Shown: positions 37,480-46,918, numbered from the stretch's first letter. The stretch: DNA of 64,000 nucleotides from Stenotrophomonas maltophilia (GCF_006974125.1 NZ_CP037858.1:1178001-1242000); one strand, 5' to 3'. Numbers and translations are program-made. Notes: a model not told the origin generated them from the sequence alone.

Positions 37480-39045
37480 ATGAGCCTGCCCAAGCCCCTG
37501 TGGCGACGCCTGCTGCGCGTCGCTGCACTCATCCTCGCCGCGCTGTTGCTGCTGGTCCTGTCCGGGCTGCTGCTGGCCGACCACCTTACGCCGCAGGCGC
37601 AGGGCGCCCCTTCGCACGTCCTGCCGCTGCAGCCGGCGCAGACCCGCATCGACCAGCAGATCGTGCCGCTGCAGGACGCACACCCGGGGCAATCGGGCGT
37701 GGCGTTCCTCAGTGATGGCATGGATGCCTTCGCCGCGCGCGCGATGATCACCGCCCACGCTGGCCGCAGCCTGGACCTGCAGTACTACATCTGGCACGAC
37801 GACCTGATCGGCCACCTGATGGCCAAGGCGCTGTATGACGCCGCCGAGCGCGGCGTGCGCGTGCGCATCCTGCTCGATGACATGAACGCCAAGGACAAGG
37901 ACGCGCTGATGATGGCGCTCGATGCGCATCCGAACATCGAGATCCGCCTGTACAACCCGTTCCGCAACCGCAGCGGCGTCGCGCGCACGCTTGAACTGGT
38001 GCAACGCGCCTTCAGCGTCAACCACCGCATGCACAACAAGAGCTGGATCGCCGATGGCCGCATCGCGATCGTCGGCGGCCGCAACATCGGCGAGGAATAC
38101 TTCAGCGCGCGCGACGATGTGAACTTCCAGGACCTGGACCTGGTCGTGGCCGGGCCGGCGGTGCAGCAGGCCAACCAGATCTTCGACGACTACTGGAACA
38201 GCAGCGCGGCGATCCCGATTGCCGCGCTGGCCTCATACACCGATGCACAGTTGCGGCAGCTGGTGCGGCAGTCAGACCTGGATGCGATGCATGCCCGGGC
38301 ACAGCCCTACCTGCAGCGCGTGGCCGAATCGCGCGCCCTGCAGCGGCCCAGCCCGGAACCGCTGCACTGGAGCGCGAACGTGCGCATCGCCTCCGATCCG
38401 CCGATGAAGCACCGCGGCGATGATCGCCGTAGCTGGCTGGTCAGTACGCTCAGCGACGAACTGCACAGCACCCGCAGCAATGCGCTGTTGATCTCCCCCT
38501 ACTTCGTGCCTGGCGATGATGGCGTGCAGGCGCTGTCGGCGCTCGCGGCGCGTGGTGCGCAGGTTGGCGTGGTCACCAACTCGCTGGCCGCCAACGACGT
38601 GGCCGCAGTACACGGCGGCTACATGGGCTACCGCGTTCCGCTGCTGAAGGCCGGCGTGCAGCTGTACGAACTGAAGGCACACGGCAGGCCCGATACCAGC
38701 CTGTTCGGCAGTAGTGGGGCCAGCCTGCACACCAAGGCGTTCGTGGTCGATGATCGCCGCGGTTTCGTCGGCTCGTTCAACCTCGACCCGCGCTCGGCCT
38801 ATCTCAATACCGAGATGGGCGTGCTGTTTGACGACCCGGTGCTGGGGGCACAGCTGCGCAACGAGTACCTGCGCCTGGCCAGCCCGGAACACAGCTGGTG
38901 GTTGACGCTCGGCCACGACGATGGACTGCGCTGGCTGGAACGGCAGCCACCACCGCACTGGGTGGAAACCGAGCCCGGTGCCAGCCTGGGCAAGCGCTGG
39001 ACCGCGCGCGTGATCAGCTGGCTGCCGGTGGAATCGCAGCTGTAA
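37480..39045 (+). CDS. Phospholipase D family membrane-anchored protein
   Basis: A 521-residue protein with one N-terminal transmembrane helix (residues about 13-33) and two HKD motifs. The first is HNKSWIADGR at about residue 185 and the second HTKAFVVDDR at about 417. Each is followed by the usual GGRN or GSFN. The architecture is that of cardiolipin-synthase-like or other bacterial PLDs that act at the membrane. Substrate not shown. Whether it makes cardiolipin is not decided by sequence, since ClsB/ClsC-type proteins usually lack this anchor. Confidence 0.9.
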   Translation: MSLPKPLWRRLLRVAALILAALLLLVLSGLLLADHLTPQAQGAPSHVLPLQPAQTRIDQQIVPLQDAHPGQSGVAFLSDGMDAFAARAMITAHAGRSLDLQYYIWHDDLIGHLMAKALYDAAERGVRVRILLDDMNAKDKDALMMALDAHPNIEIRLYNPFRNRSGVARTLELVQRAFSVNHRMHNKSWIADGRIAIVGGRNIGEEYFSARDDVNFQDLDLVVAGPAVQQANQIFDDYWNSSAAIPIAALASYTDAQLRQLVRQSDLDAMHARAQPYLQRVAESRALQRPSPEPLHWSANVRIASDPPMKHRGDDRRSWLVSTLSDELHSTRSNALLISPYFVPGDDGVQALSALAARGAQVGVVTNSLAANDVAAVHGGYMGYRVPLLKAGVQLYELKAHGRPDTSLFGSSGASLHTKAFVVDDRRGFVGSFNLDPRSAYLNTEMGVLFDDPVLGAQLRNEYLRLASPEHSWWLTLGHDDGLRWLERQPPPHWVETEPGASLGKRWTARVISWLPVESQL

Positions 39046-39055
39046 CGCCCAACCC

Positions 39056-40132
39056 TCAGTGCACCGGACCAACCTCTTCCTGGCCGGCTTCATCCCGCGT
39101 TTCCACGCTGCGCCCATGCAGACGCCGCCAGATCCAGCGCAGCGCATGCGGTGGCGCCGACGGCAGTTGTTCGAGCAGGGCCAGCATGCGGCTCTGGCTG
39201 GCATGTCCATGCCGGCACAGCAGGCTGGCCGCCGCCGCCGCGCTGGCCAGACGCAGGCTGTCGGCGAGTGGGCCATCGGCCTCCGGCGCCAGTGCCTGGT
39301 GCACGGGCTCGGGCAGCTCCCAGGCTGCAGCCACGCGTTGTGCCAGCGGCAACGACCATTGCTGCAGCAGTTGCAGGGCCAGCGCCGGCTCCACGGTTTC
39401 GTCGCGCGCCTGCGCTTCCTGCAGCAACTGGCGCATCACCAGCGCTGATCCCAGCCCCTGCACCAGGCCCAGCCACTGCGCAGCGAAGGCATCGCCGAAG
39501 GTGACCGTGCGCGCGTGATCGGCGGCCGCACGCGAAGCCAGCAGAGCGTGTTCCCAGATGATCGTGCTGAACTGCGGAAACATGCCGCACTGCACCTGCA
39601 TCACCGGCTGCACCAGCACCGCGCTGATGATCTGGCGCACGCCCTCGGTACCGACCAGGGTCACCGCACGCTGCAGGCTTTCCACCGGCCGCTCATGCAC
39701 CTTGTAGGCCGGGCTGTTGGCGATGCGCAGCAGATTGCCGGTCAGCACCGGGTCCTGGCCGATGATCGCCGCCATCACCCGTGCCGAGGCGGCATCGTCG
39801 TTGACGGTCTGGATCAGCTGCGGCAGCAGTTGCGGGCGTCGCGGCAGGTGCCGGGCGGCCCAGTCACGATCCTGCAGCGCGCGCGCCACCGCTTCGCCCA
39901 GTGCCGGGTCCTGGACGGGGGCAGGCTCGCCGGCCAGCCGTGGGTACAGGGCCAGTGCGTGCAGGCCGCGCTGCAGGTGCGCGGCGATCTCACCGGCCTG
40001 CAGGGCCTCGCCCTGCAGGCTGGCTGCGGCAGCAGCGACGGCCTGTCGCGATGCGGCCGCCAGACGCAACGGAGCCGCCCCGGTCGAGCGCGCCAGCCAG
40101 GCGCGCAGCGATCGCCACCAGGCCGGCGTCAT
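39056..40132 (-). CDS. HDOD-domain protein
   Basis: A 358-residue regulator-type protein. Residues about 90-290 form an HDOD domain: LPRRPQLLPQLIQTVNDDAA, then ANSPAYKVHERPVESLQRAV with the conserved ANSP segment. Most catalytic HD residues are lost, as in the class. The N-terminal 90 residues are Ala-rich and helical. HDOD proteins bind signals or partners in cyclic-di-GMP and motility pathways in Xanthomonas, but no partner is seen here. It is convergent with the phospholipase D gene. Confidence 0.9.
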   Translation of the reverse strand: MTPAWWRSLRAWLARSTGAAPLRLAAASRQAVAAAAASLQGEALQAGEIAAHLQRGLHALALYPRLAGEPAPVQDPALGEAVARALQDRDWAARHLPRRPQLLPQLIQTVNDDAASARVMAAIIGQDPVLTGNLLRIANSPAYKVHERPVESLQRAVTLVGTEGVRQIISAVLVQPVMQVQCGMFPQFSTIIWEHALLASRAAADHARTVTFGDAFAAQWLGLVQGLGSALVMRQLLQEAQARDETVEPALALQLLQQWSLPLAQRVAAAWELPEPVHQALAPEADGPLADSLRLASAAAAASLLCRHGHASQSRMLALLEQLPSAPPHALRWIWRRLHGRSVETRDEAGQEEVGPVH

Positions 40133-40290
40133 CGCCGCCCGCCCTGTCGTTGTGGTGCCCTTGCCGTCACTGACCGCCCTGCCTCTTCACGCGAATCCGG
40201 CCACCCGCCGTCGTCGCAGCATCGGCCGCACTTTCATCTTCTTTAACCGGAAGGTCGCCGATGTCGACGGCAGCGGCCGGGGGAATGGAC

Positions 40291-40296
40291 TAGAAT
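40291..40296 (+). promoter_or_regulatory. Putative -10 box upstream of leucine dehydrogenase
   Basis: TAGAAT, 115 bases before the ATG at 40411. No convincing -35 hexamer is seen at 16-18 bp upstream, so this is a weak call. The 278-bp gap 40133-40410 has no other feature except a T-rich run TTTTTTTGTTTT near 40336. Confidence 0.3.
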
Positions 40297-40410
40297 GGCG
40301 CCGCGCGACCCGTCCCCCTGCACTGACGACGTCGCTTTTTTTGTTTTGGGACCCTACCGTTCACTGGCCGTTCGCTGCAGTTCGCCGCTGTTCGTGCCAT
40401 CGGAGACGCC

Positions 40411-41508
40411 ATGCTATTCGAAACCCTCGCCACCACCGGCCACGAACAAGTGGTGTTCTGCCACAACCACGATGCCGGCCTGAAGGCGATCATCGCCATC
40501 CACAACACCACCTTGGGCCCGGCCCTGGGCGGTGTGCGCATGCGCCCCTACGCCAGCACCGAGGAGGCGCTGGCCGATGCGCTGCGGCTGAGCCGGACGA
40601 TGACCTACAAGAATGCACTGGCCGGCCTCAACGTGGGCGGCGGCAAGGCGGTGATCATCGGCGACCCGAAGACGGACAAGACCGAGGTACTGTTCCGCGC
40701 CTTCGGCCGCTACGTAGATTCGCTGGGCGGCCGCTACATCACCGCCGAGGACGTTGGCACCGACGTCAACGACATGGAGAACATCTACCTGGAGAGCCAG
40801 TTCGTGACCGGCGTGCACCAGGTCCATGGTGGCTCCGGCGATCCGGCGCCTTTCACGGCCTACGGTGCACTGCAGGCACTGATGGCGTCGATGCGCTTCA
40901 AGTTCGGCCATGAGGAAGTGGGCAAGACCAGCATCGCGGTGCAGGGCCTGGGCCACATCGGCATGGAACTGGTGAAACTGCTGCGTGACCGCGGCGCCAA
41001 GCTGTATGTCACCGACCTGGACAGTGCGCTGGTTGATCGTGCAGTCAGCGATTTCGGCGCCGAAGCGGTCAAGCCGGACGAGATCCACGAGGTGAACGCC
41101 GATGTGTTCGCACCGTGTGCACTGGAAGGTGCGATCAACGCCGACACCCTGCCGCGGATCAAGGCCAAGATCATCTGTGGTACCGCCAACAACCAGCTGT
41201 CGAGCCTGGAGATCGGCGACGAACTGCATGCGCGCGGCATCCTTTACGCCCCGGACTACGCGGTCAACGCCGGCGGCGTGATGAACGTGTCGCTGGAAAT
41301 CGACGGCTACAACCGCGAACGCGCGATGCGCCTGATCCGCAGCATCTACCACAACCTCACCCGCATCTTCGAACTGTCGCAGCGCGAGAACATCGCGCCA
41401 CAGCGTGCGGCCGACCGCATTGCGGAAAGCCGCATCCTGTCGATCGGCAAGCTGAAGATGCCGCTGGGGCGCAGCACTCCGCGCCTGGGCAACCTGCGCG
41501 GCGGCTGA
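40411..41508 (+). CDS. Leucine (Glu/Leu/Phe/Val family) dehydrogenase
   Basis: A 365-residue amino-acid dehydrogenase that oxidatively deaminates branched-chain amino acids to 2-keto acids with NAD. The active-site Lys is in GLNVGGGKAVIIG, and the second conserved Lys in MTYKNALAGL. The Rossmann motif is VQGLGHIGMEL near residue 182. ALGGVRMRPY and ILYAPDYAVNAGGVMN also match leucine dehydrogenase. In Xanthomonads such enzymes often supply precursors for branched fatty acids. A hairpin follows the stop. Confidence 0.93.
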   Translation: MLFETLATTGHEQVVFCHNHDAGLKAIIAIHNTTLGPALGGVRMRPYASTEEALADALRLSRTMTYKNALAGLNVGGGKAVIIGDPKTDKTEVLFRAFGRYVDSLGGRYITAEDVGTDVNDMENIYLESQFVTGVHQVHGGSGDPAPFTAYGALQALMASMRFKFGHEEVGKTSIAVQGLGHIGMELVKLLRDRGAKLYVTDLDSALVDRAVSDFGAEAVKPDEIHEVNADVFAPCALEGAINADTLPRIKAKIICGTANNQLSSLEIGDELHARGILYAPDYAVNAGGVMNVSLEIDGYNRERAMRLIRSIYHNLTRIFELSQRENIAPQRAADRIAESRILSIGKLKMPLGRSTPRLGNLRGG

Positions 41509-41518
41509 GGCTGCAGAC

Positions 41519-41546
41519 GTCGCGCCGGGAGTCTTCCCGGCGCGAC
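41519..41546. terminator. Hairpin between leucine dehydrogenase and autotransporter genes
   Basis: GTCGCGCCGGGA and TCCCGGCGCGAC pair perfectly around a GTCT loop. It lies between two convergent genes. There is no T tract on either side, so it may act weakly in both directions. Confidence 0.6.
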
Positions 41547-41553
41547 CGATTCC

Positions 41554-44400
41554 TCAGAACCCGGTGCTGTAGCGCACCGCAGCCTGCCGCGCGCCCTCGC
41601 CACCGATACGCTGGCCAAAGCCCAGGCTCAGGCGGCCATTACGGCCCCACCACGACTCCAGCGCCACGCCTATCAGCGCACTGCCACGCGGCGCATTCCA
41701 GCCTGCCAGCGGCGCCCATGCATCGACGCCGACGAAACTGGCCTGCCAGTCCGCATCCGCACCATCAAGCCGCTGCTGCCATTCGGCATGCCCACGCAGC
41801 ATCCAACGCCCCCAGCCGCGCTCGCCGCGGATACCGGCCAGCATCTGGCTGCGCTGCGAGCGATTGGCATCACCCCGCAGGCCGAAGCCAAAGCCGCCGA
41901 GTTCATTGAAGGCGTCAGTATCCACACGCGTGGTGCTGGCACCGAGGTAGGGCGTCAACGATGCGCCCGCACGCCCCAGTCGGTACCCGCCCTCCACGCT
42001 GGCACTGCTGAAACGGCCACCGTACCGCGCAGAAACGCCATAGGCGCCCGCACCGAGCAGCAGCTGACGATCCAGCGCGCGGGTGAACTGGCCGCTGCCG
42101 ACCTGGGCCAGAGCATAGCCACGCCCCAGATTCCAGCCGGCGTACAGCTGCGCCTGCGCCTGGCGGTCACGCCCGCGATCACCGCCGAAACTGCTGCCAC
42201 CATTGCTGCGGGTTTCGCCAAAGGCCACACCCATCAACCCATTGCTGCCCAGCGGCAGGTCCTGACCGGCCATCCAACCGCGGCTGTCGGCGGCATTGCC
42301 GGCAAAGCTGCCCTGCCCGGCCTCGCCCAACGCGCTCTGCCAGGTACCCCGCAGGCGCGGCGTGGCCTGCACACGATCGAAGCGTTCGGCGATCGCACGC
42401 CGCGACATGTCGATGCTGTCGAAGGTGGCGGCCTCGGCGCGGGCATGCGCCTGGCCGGACAGGCTCTGCAGGCTGTCGGCCAGGCCCTGTTGGCCCCCTC
42501 CGGCCCACTGCAGCGCACCGGCTGCCGCACCGAAGGGCGATCCCTGCAGGCCGGTGTTGCCGTCGAGCACTGCGAATGCGCCTTCCAGGCGCTGCGCGGC
42601 CACCTGCGCAGAAGCGCTCAGGCCGCTGGCCGCGGCGGTGACGTTGACCTGGGTCACGTTCAACCAGGCGTTGTTGCGGTCGTAGCCATACGTGGGGGCC
42701 ACCAGGGTCAGTCCCTGCAGGCCGGTGGAAGTGGCCTCGGTACTGAAGATGCCGTTCAGCCCCCCCGCGGCGTGGATGAGGTCCTGGCGGGTTCCGTTCT
42801 GCGGCACATAGCCGGAGACGAAGCCATGCACGCGCACACTGCCATTGATCGTTGCGCTGCCGGTGACCTGCAGCGCGTTGGCGCCAAGGGCGATCATCAG
42901 CTGCGCGCCGGGATGCTGGGTATAGTTGCCCTCGATGGTGCCGGTGGTGTTGCCGGTGGTGAGGAACACGCTGCCGCCGTTGACCACATTGCCGATCACC
43001 CGCGGCGTGCCACCGTTGAACTGCAGACCGGTGGAATCCGGATCAGGCTGGGCGAGGATCGTCACGTTGGAACGGATCACGCCACCGTTCTGCAGCGTCA
43101 GGATGCCGCGCTCGACACGGGTGGCACCGGTGTAACCGTTGTTGCCGGTCAGCACCAGCTTGCCGTCTCCCTGCTTGACCAGGCCACCGCTGCCGGTGAT
43201 GTCGTTGCTCCACGTCGAACCGGTCGAGGCCACATCCACACTGGCGGTCACATCACCCCAGTCGAAGCGGCCGGGACCATTGATCGCGCGACCGATGTCG
43301 AGCAGGCCATAGCCGAACACCGGATCCACACCGGGCGCACCGATGTCCTTGGCGGTACCCAGCAGGGTCTGCCGCACCAGATCGTTGTTGAAGTAGGGGA
43401 AGCGCTGCCAGACCAGCGCAGCCGCACCGGAGATCAGCGGCGCGGCGAACGACGTACCGTAGTTCCAGTAGTAGCTGCCACCATTGGCATCCGGGTAGAC
43501 CGCGCTGCCTGGCGCCGCCAGGCAATAGCGGGCCGCCTGGCCGCAGGCATTCGAATAGCTGGCCAGCGCGCCCGGCGTGAACGGGTCCACCGCCGTGGCC
43601 ACCAGCCAGCCGCGCTCCAGATCGGCCGCCGGAAGCGTGCCTGCCACGCCCTTCTGGCTGGGCAGCGCGGCCAGGCTGCTCGGCTCGCTGCGGCCGTCAT
43701 TGCCGGCGGCGAACACCACCAGGCCGCCGTGATTGATCACGAACGGCCGGTATTCGGCGGCCACCTGCGCCGTGGTGGGCAGATCGGTCCAGTACAGGCC
43801 ACCCCACGAGTTGTTCATCACCTTCACGTTGTAGCTGATCAGGTCCTGGTGGACCTGGGCCACACCCAGTGGCCCACTGAAGGCATTGCCATTGCCACTG
43901 CCGTCATCGGTCGGCGGCTTGTCGGAAATGATCCGTGCCGAGACGATCTGCGCACCTGGCGCAATACCGCCCGGCCAGGTTCCCACTGCCGCGCCAGCGG
44001 CGAGGCTGGCCACGGCGGTGCCATGCCCGACCACGTCATCAACCCCCAGGTTGTTCCTGGCCGGATCGATGTAATTGAAGTTGGCCAGCACGCGACCATT
44101 CAAGGCCACCGCGTTGCGCTGCACGCCCGAATCGACAATGCCGATGCGCACGCCCTGCCCGGTCAGGCCTGCGGCCTGTGCGGCACGCGCGTTGGTGACT
44201 GAAAGATGCGCATCAAAGGCCGGCTCCTGCGGCTTGACCGGTGGTGGTGTCGTCGGGGGAGGCGTGGTCGGAGGTGTCGGCGTGGTCGGGGGCGGGTCGA
44301 CACGCACGTTGCTGCCGCCTCCGCCGCCTCCACCACAGGCCGTCAGCGCCATCGCCAGCGCGGTTGCCAGCACAGACCTCACCATCATCGTGCGTTCCAT
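41554..44400 (-). CDS. Subtilisin-like autotransporter serine protease
   Basis: A 948-residue type V autotransporter with a lipoprotein-like signal (ALAMALTACGGGGGGG, Cys22) and a Pro/Thr linker (residues 35-56). The S8 protease domain runs from about 65 to 380. The triad is Asp90 (IGIVDSG), His126 (GHGTAV) and Ser317 (GTSFAAP), with Asn234 in AAGND. A PATR repeat (GGLVKQGDGKLVLTGNNG) and a passenger beta-helix follow. The C-terminal 280 residues are the outer-membrane beta barrel ending in YSTGF. GGAAGGAATCG before the ATG at 44400 supports this start. Such proteases cut host or envelope proteins in Stenotrophomonas and Xanthomonas. Confidence 0.95.
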   Translation of the reverse strand: MERTMMVRSVLATALAMALTACGGGGGGGSNVRVDPPPTTPTPPTTPPPTTPPPVKPQEPAFDAHLSVTNARAAQAAGLTGQGVRIGIVDSGVQRNAVALNGRVLANFNYIDPARNNLGVDDVVGHGTAVASLAAGAAVGTWPGGIAPGAQIVSARIISDKPPTDDGSGNGNAFSGPLGVAQVHQDLISYNVKVMNNSWGGLYWTDLPTTAQVAAEYRPFVINHGGLVVFAAGNDGRSEPSSLAALPSQKGVAGTLPAADLERGWLVATAVDPFTPGALASYSNACGQAARYCLAAPGSAVYPDANGGSYYWNYGTSFAAPLISGAAALVWQRFPYFNNDLVRQTLLGTAKDIGAPGVDPVFGYGLLDIGRAINGPGRFDWGDVTASVDVASTGSTWSNDITGSGGLVKQGDGKLVLTGNNGYTGATRVERGILTLQNGGVIRSNVTILAQPDPDSTGLQFNGGTPRVIGNVVNGGSVFLTTGNTTGTIEGNYTQHPGAQLMIALGANALQVTGSATINGSVRVHGFVSGYVPQNGTRQDLIHAAGGLNGIFSTEATSTGLQGLTLVAPTYGYDRNNAWLNVTQVNVTAAASGLSASAQVAAQRLEGAFAVLDGNTGLQGSPFGAAAGALQWAGGGQQGLADSLQSLSGQAHARAEAATFDSIDMSRRAIAERFDRVQATPRLRGTWQSALGEAGQGSFAGNAADSRGWMAGQDLPLGSNGLMGVAFGETRSNGGSSFGGDRGRDRQAQAQLYAGWNLGRGYALAQVGSGQFTRALDRQLLLGAGAYGVSARYGGRFSSASVEGGYRLGRAGASLTPYLGASTTRVDTDAFNELGGFGFGLRGDANRSQRSQMLAGIRGERGWGRWMLRGHAEWQQRLDGADADWQASFVGVDAWAPLAGWNAPRGSALIGVALESWWGRNGRLSLGFGQRIGGEGARQAAVRYSTGF

Positions 44401-44583
44401 CGATTCCTTCCCGTGAACGTTGGCCTGCCTTCATCCCGGCAGGCGTTCGGCGCCGCACAGCGGCAGCCCTCCCCGACCCTCTATACTTGGGCCGACCCCC
44501 ACGCAGTCTGCCGGGAAACCGGGGCGCATCCAACAGCCTCCGGTCTCCTTTCCGAACATTGCTTACGCATCAACGAGATTGCC

Positions 44584-45759
44584 ATGTCCAACATCGTCAT
44601 CGCCGCCGCCAAGCGCACCGCCATCGGCTCCTTCCTCGGCCAGTTCAACGGCGTGCCGACCCCGACCCTCGGCGCGGCCGCCATCGCCGCCGCGCTGGAA
44701 CAATCGGGTGTCCCGGCCAGCGACGTTTCTGAAGTCCTGATGGGCTGCGTGCTGCCGGCCAACCTCGGCCAGGCGCCCGCCCGCCAGGCTGCGATCGCCG
44801 CCGGCATTCCGCTGTCGGCCGGTGCCACCACGCTGAACAAGGTGTGCGGCTCGGGCATGAAGACCATCATGCTCGGCCATGACCTGATCAAGGCTGGCTC
44901 GGCCAGCATCGTGGTCGCCGGCGGCATGGAATCGATGTCCAACGCCCCGCACATGCTGCCGAACTCCCGTACCGGCAACCGTTTCGGCAACTTCCAGGCG
45001 GTCGACCACATGGCCCACGATGGCCTGGTCAACGCCTACGACGGCAAGGCCATGGGCGAATTCGCCGAGTGCGCGGTGGACAAGTACCAGTTCAGCCGCG
45101 AAGAGCAGGACGCCTATGCGATCGAGTCGGTCAAGCGTGCGCAGGCTGCACAGGCCAATGGTGCATTTGCCGATGAAATCGTCGCGGTGAAGGTCGCCAC
45201 CCGCAAGGGTGAGGTCGAGCTCGCTACCGACGAGCAGCCGGGGCGCTCCGACATCGCCAAGATCCCGACCCTGCGCCCGGCCTTCAAGAAGGATGGCAGC
45301 GTGACCGCGGCCAGCTCCTCCAGCATCTCCGACGGCGCCGCCGCAGTGGTGCTGCTGACCGAAGAGGACGCTGCCGCGCGAGGCATCACGCCGCTGGCCC
45401 GCATCGTCGGCCACGCCACCCACTCGCACGAACCGGAGTGGTTCACCACCGCCCCGATCGGCGCGCTGCACAAGCTGCTGGACAAGACCGGCTGGTCGCT
45501 GGACCAGGTCGATCTGTTCGAAATCAACGAAGCCTTCGCTGTGGTGGCGATGGCCCCGATGCGCGAACTGGGCATCCCTCACGACAAGCTCAACGTGAAT
45601 GGCGGCGCCTGCGCACTGGGTCATCCCATCGGTGCCTCGGGCGCACGTCTTGTGGTGACCCTGGTCAACGCTCTGCGCACGCGTGGTGGCAAGCGCGGCA
45701 TTGCCACCCTCTGCATCGGCGGCGGCGAAGCAACGGCAATCGCCATCGAATTGATTTAA
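44584..45759 (+). CDS. atoB: Acetyl-CoA C-acetyltransferase (thiolase)
   Basis: A 391-residue thiolase that joins or splits acetyl-CoA units. The first catalytic Cys is in NKVCGSGMKTI (about residue 88). The other motifs are FEINEAFAVVAM and GGACALGHPIGASG with the second Cys. This is the biosynthetic/short-chain (AtoB/PhaA) pattern. TATACT at 44482-44487 is a possible -10 box, about 95 bases upstream. The gene is divergent from the autotransporter. Whether it feeds ketone body, PHB or isoprenoid metabolism is not shown. Confidence 0.94.
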   Translation: MSNIVIAAAKRTAIGSFLGQFNGVPTPTLGAAAIAAALEQSGVPASDVSEVLMGCVLPANLGQAPARQAAIAAGIPLSAGATTLNKVCGSGMKTIMLGHDLIKAGSASIVVAGGMESMSNAPHMLPNSRTGNRFGNFQAVDHMAHDGLVNAYDGKAMGEFAECAVDKYQFSREEQDAYAIESVKRAQAAQANGAFADEIVAVKVATRKGEVELATDEQPGRSDIAKIPTLRPAFKKDGSVTAASSSSISDGAAAVVLLTEEDAAARGITPLARIVGHATHSHEPEWFTTAPIGALHKLLDKTGWSLDQVDLFEINEAFAVVAMAPMRELGIPHDKLNVNGGACALGHPIGASGARLVVTLVNALRTRGGKRGIATLCIGGGEATAIAIELI

Positions 45760-45801
45760 AAAGATTTAACGATGATTTCGCAAAAATGAATGCGGGATCG
45801 C

Positions 45802-45829
45802 TTGACACCCAATCTTGGCTTGTCATCAT
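45802..45829 (+). promoter_or_regulatory. Putative sigma-70 promoter of the first Ala-rich lipoprotein
   Basis: TTGACA at 45802-45807 and CATCAT at 45824-45829, spaced by 16 bp. The start ATG is at 45884, giving a 5' leader of about 47 bases. The region 45760-45880 is unusually AT-rich for this genome. Confidence 0.45.
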
Positions 45830-45883
45830 GTTGTCGGCGCGCAGCATGCGCGTTGCCTAATTCTAACGACGAGGATTTACACA

Positions 45884-46225
45884 ATGAGCATCAACAAGCT
45901 GCTGGTCGCGATGTCCCTGGCTCTGGCCCTGGCCGCCTGCTCGAAGCAGGAAGCTGCCCAGGACGCCGCTGCTTCGGCCAACGAAGCCGCCACCGAAGCC
46001 CAGGCTGCTGCCGACCAGGCCGCCGCTGCTGGCGCCCAGACCGCCGACGCTGCCCAGCAGGCCGCTGACACCGCCGCCACCGCTGCTGACGCTTCGGTCG
46101 ACGCTGCTGCCCAGGCTGGCGCTGCTGCCACCGACGCCGCTGCCGGCGCCGCTGCTGACGCTGCCAAGGCTGCTGAAGGCACCGCTGAGAAGGCCAAGGA
46201 CGCTGCTGAAGAAGCCAAGAAGTAA
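45884..46225 (+). CDS. Ala-rich helical lipoprotein 1
   Basis: A 113-residue lipoprotein with signal MSINKLLVAMSLALALAAC and Cys19 as the lipid-anchor site. The mature part is about half Ala, with Asp, Glu, Lys and Gln at regular positions (for example AAADQAAAAGAQTADAAQQA). The pattern of heptads suggests a long amphipathic or coiled helix, as in Lpp-like or LEA-like proteins. GAGGA lies before the ATG at 45884. A strong terminator follows. It is paralogous to the next gene. Confidence 0.85.
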   Translation: MSINKLLVAMSLALALAACSKQEAAQDAAASANEAATEAQAAADQAAAAGAQTADAAQQAADTAATAADASVDAAAQAGAAATDAAAGAAADAAKAAEGTAEKAKDAAEEAKK

Positions 46226-46251
46226 TAACTTCTTTCTTCACGCTGTTCTGG

Positions 46252-46280
46252 AAAAGCCGCTGGTTCGCCAGCGGCTTTTT
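46252..46280 (+). terminator. Rho-independent terminator after lipoprotein 1
   Basis: AAAAGCCGCTGG and CCAGCGGCTTTT pair around a TTCG loop, followed by a T run to 46280. Typical GC stem, UUCG tetraloop and T tract on the plus strand. Confidence 0.9.
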
Positions 46281-46382
46281 CTTTGCGTGGATGTCGGCGA
46301 TCAAGCCCCTGCATCGCGACCCGGTCTTCACAACGGCATGAATAGGCTGGCGTCCCCATCCATTGCAGTGCCGGAGACCGCC

Positions 46383-46793
46383 ATGAAGATTCGTCCGATC
46401 ACCACCACCCTGCTGGCCGCCTCCCTGCTGCTGGCCCTGGCCGCCTGCAAGGGCCCGGAAGCCGAACAGGCCAAGCAGGACGCGCAGCAGGCGGCCGACA
46501 GCGCCGGCGCTGCCGCCCGCGACGCCGTCGACAAGGCTGCTGCTGCCACCCGCGAAGCCGCCGACAAGACCGCAGCCGCTTCCGAGCAGGCCGCCGCCGA
46601 TACCCAGCAGGCGCTGGACAAGGCCGCAGACGCCACAGCCAACGCCGCCGACAAGGCCAAGGACGCCGCAACCGACGCCGCTGCGCACGCCAGCGACGCC
46701 ACCGCCAACGCCGCGCAGAAGGTCGCCGACAAGGCCCGCGATGTCGCCAATGACGCGAAGGCAAATGCCGCCAAGGAAGAAGCCAAGCACTGA
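46383..46793 (+). CDS. Ala-rich helical lipoprotein 2
   Basis: A 136-residue lipoprotein with signal MKIRPITTTLLAASLLLALAAC and lipobox LAAC. The mature part (KGPEAEQAKQDAQQAADSAG onward) is Ala-rich with periodic Asp/Lys, closely like lipoprotein 1 but longer and more charged. The ATG at 46383 begins the signal; an upstream ATG at 46287 has no ribosome-binding site. It lies after the terminator of gene 1, so it has its own promoter. The pair is probably an ancient duplication. Confidence 0.85.
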   Translation: MKIRPITTTLLAASLLLALAACKGPEAEQAKQDAQQAADSAGAAARDAVDKAAAATREAADKTAAASEQAAADTQQALDKAADATANAADKAKDAATDAAAHASDATANAAQKVADKARDVANDAKANAAKEEAKH

Positions 46794-46803
46794 GGTGTAC
46801 CTG

Positions 46804-46828
46804 CAGCCGAGCATCGCCTCGGCGCTAC
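46804..46828. repeat. SMAG-like palindrome
   Basis: On the minus strand it reads GTAGCGCCGAGGCGATGCTC followed by GGCTG. GCCGAG...CTCGGC forms the stem. It stands between lipoprotein 2 and its terminator. Confidence 0.7.
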
Positions 46829-46831
46829 AGG

Positions 46832-46857
46832 AAAAGCCGCGGCACTGCCGCGGCTTT
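46832..46857 (+). terminator. Rho-independent terminator after lipoprotein 2
   Basis: AAAAGCCGCGG and CCGCGGCTTTT pair with a short loop CACTG, ending in T residues and a following TTTTC run. It resembles the terminator after lipoprotein 1. Confidence 0.85.
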
Positions 46858-46918
46858 TCTGCTTTTCGCTCTCCGCTCTTTCTGTTGATTCCGTGGTGGA
46901 CGGCACGGAAACCGTCCA

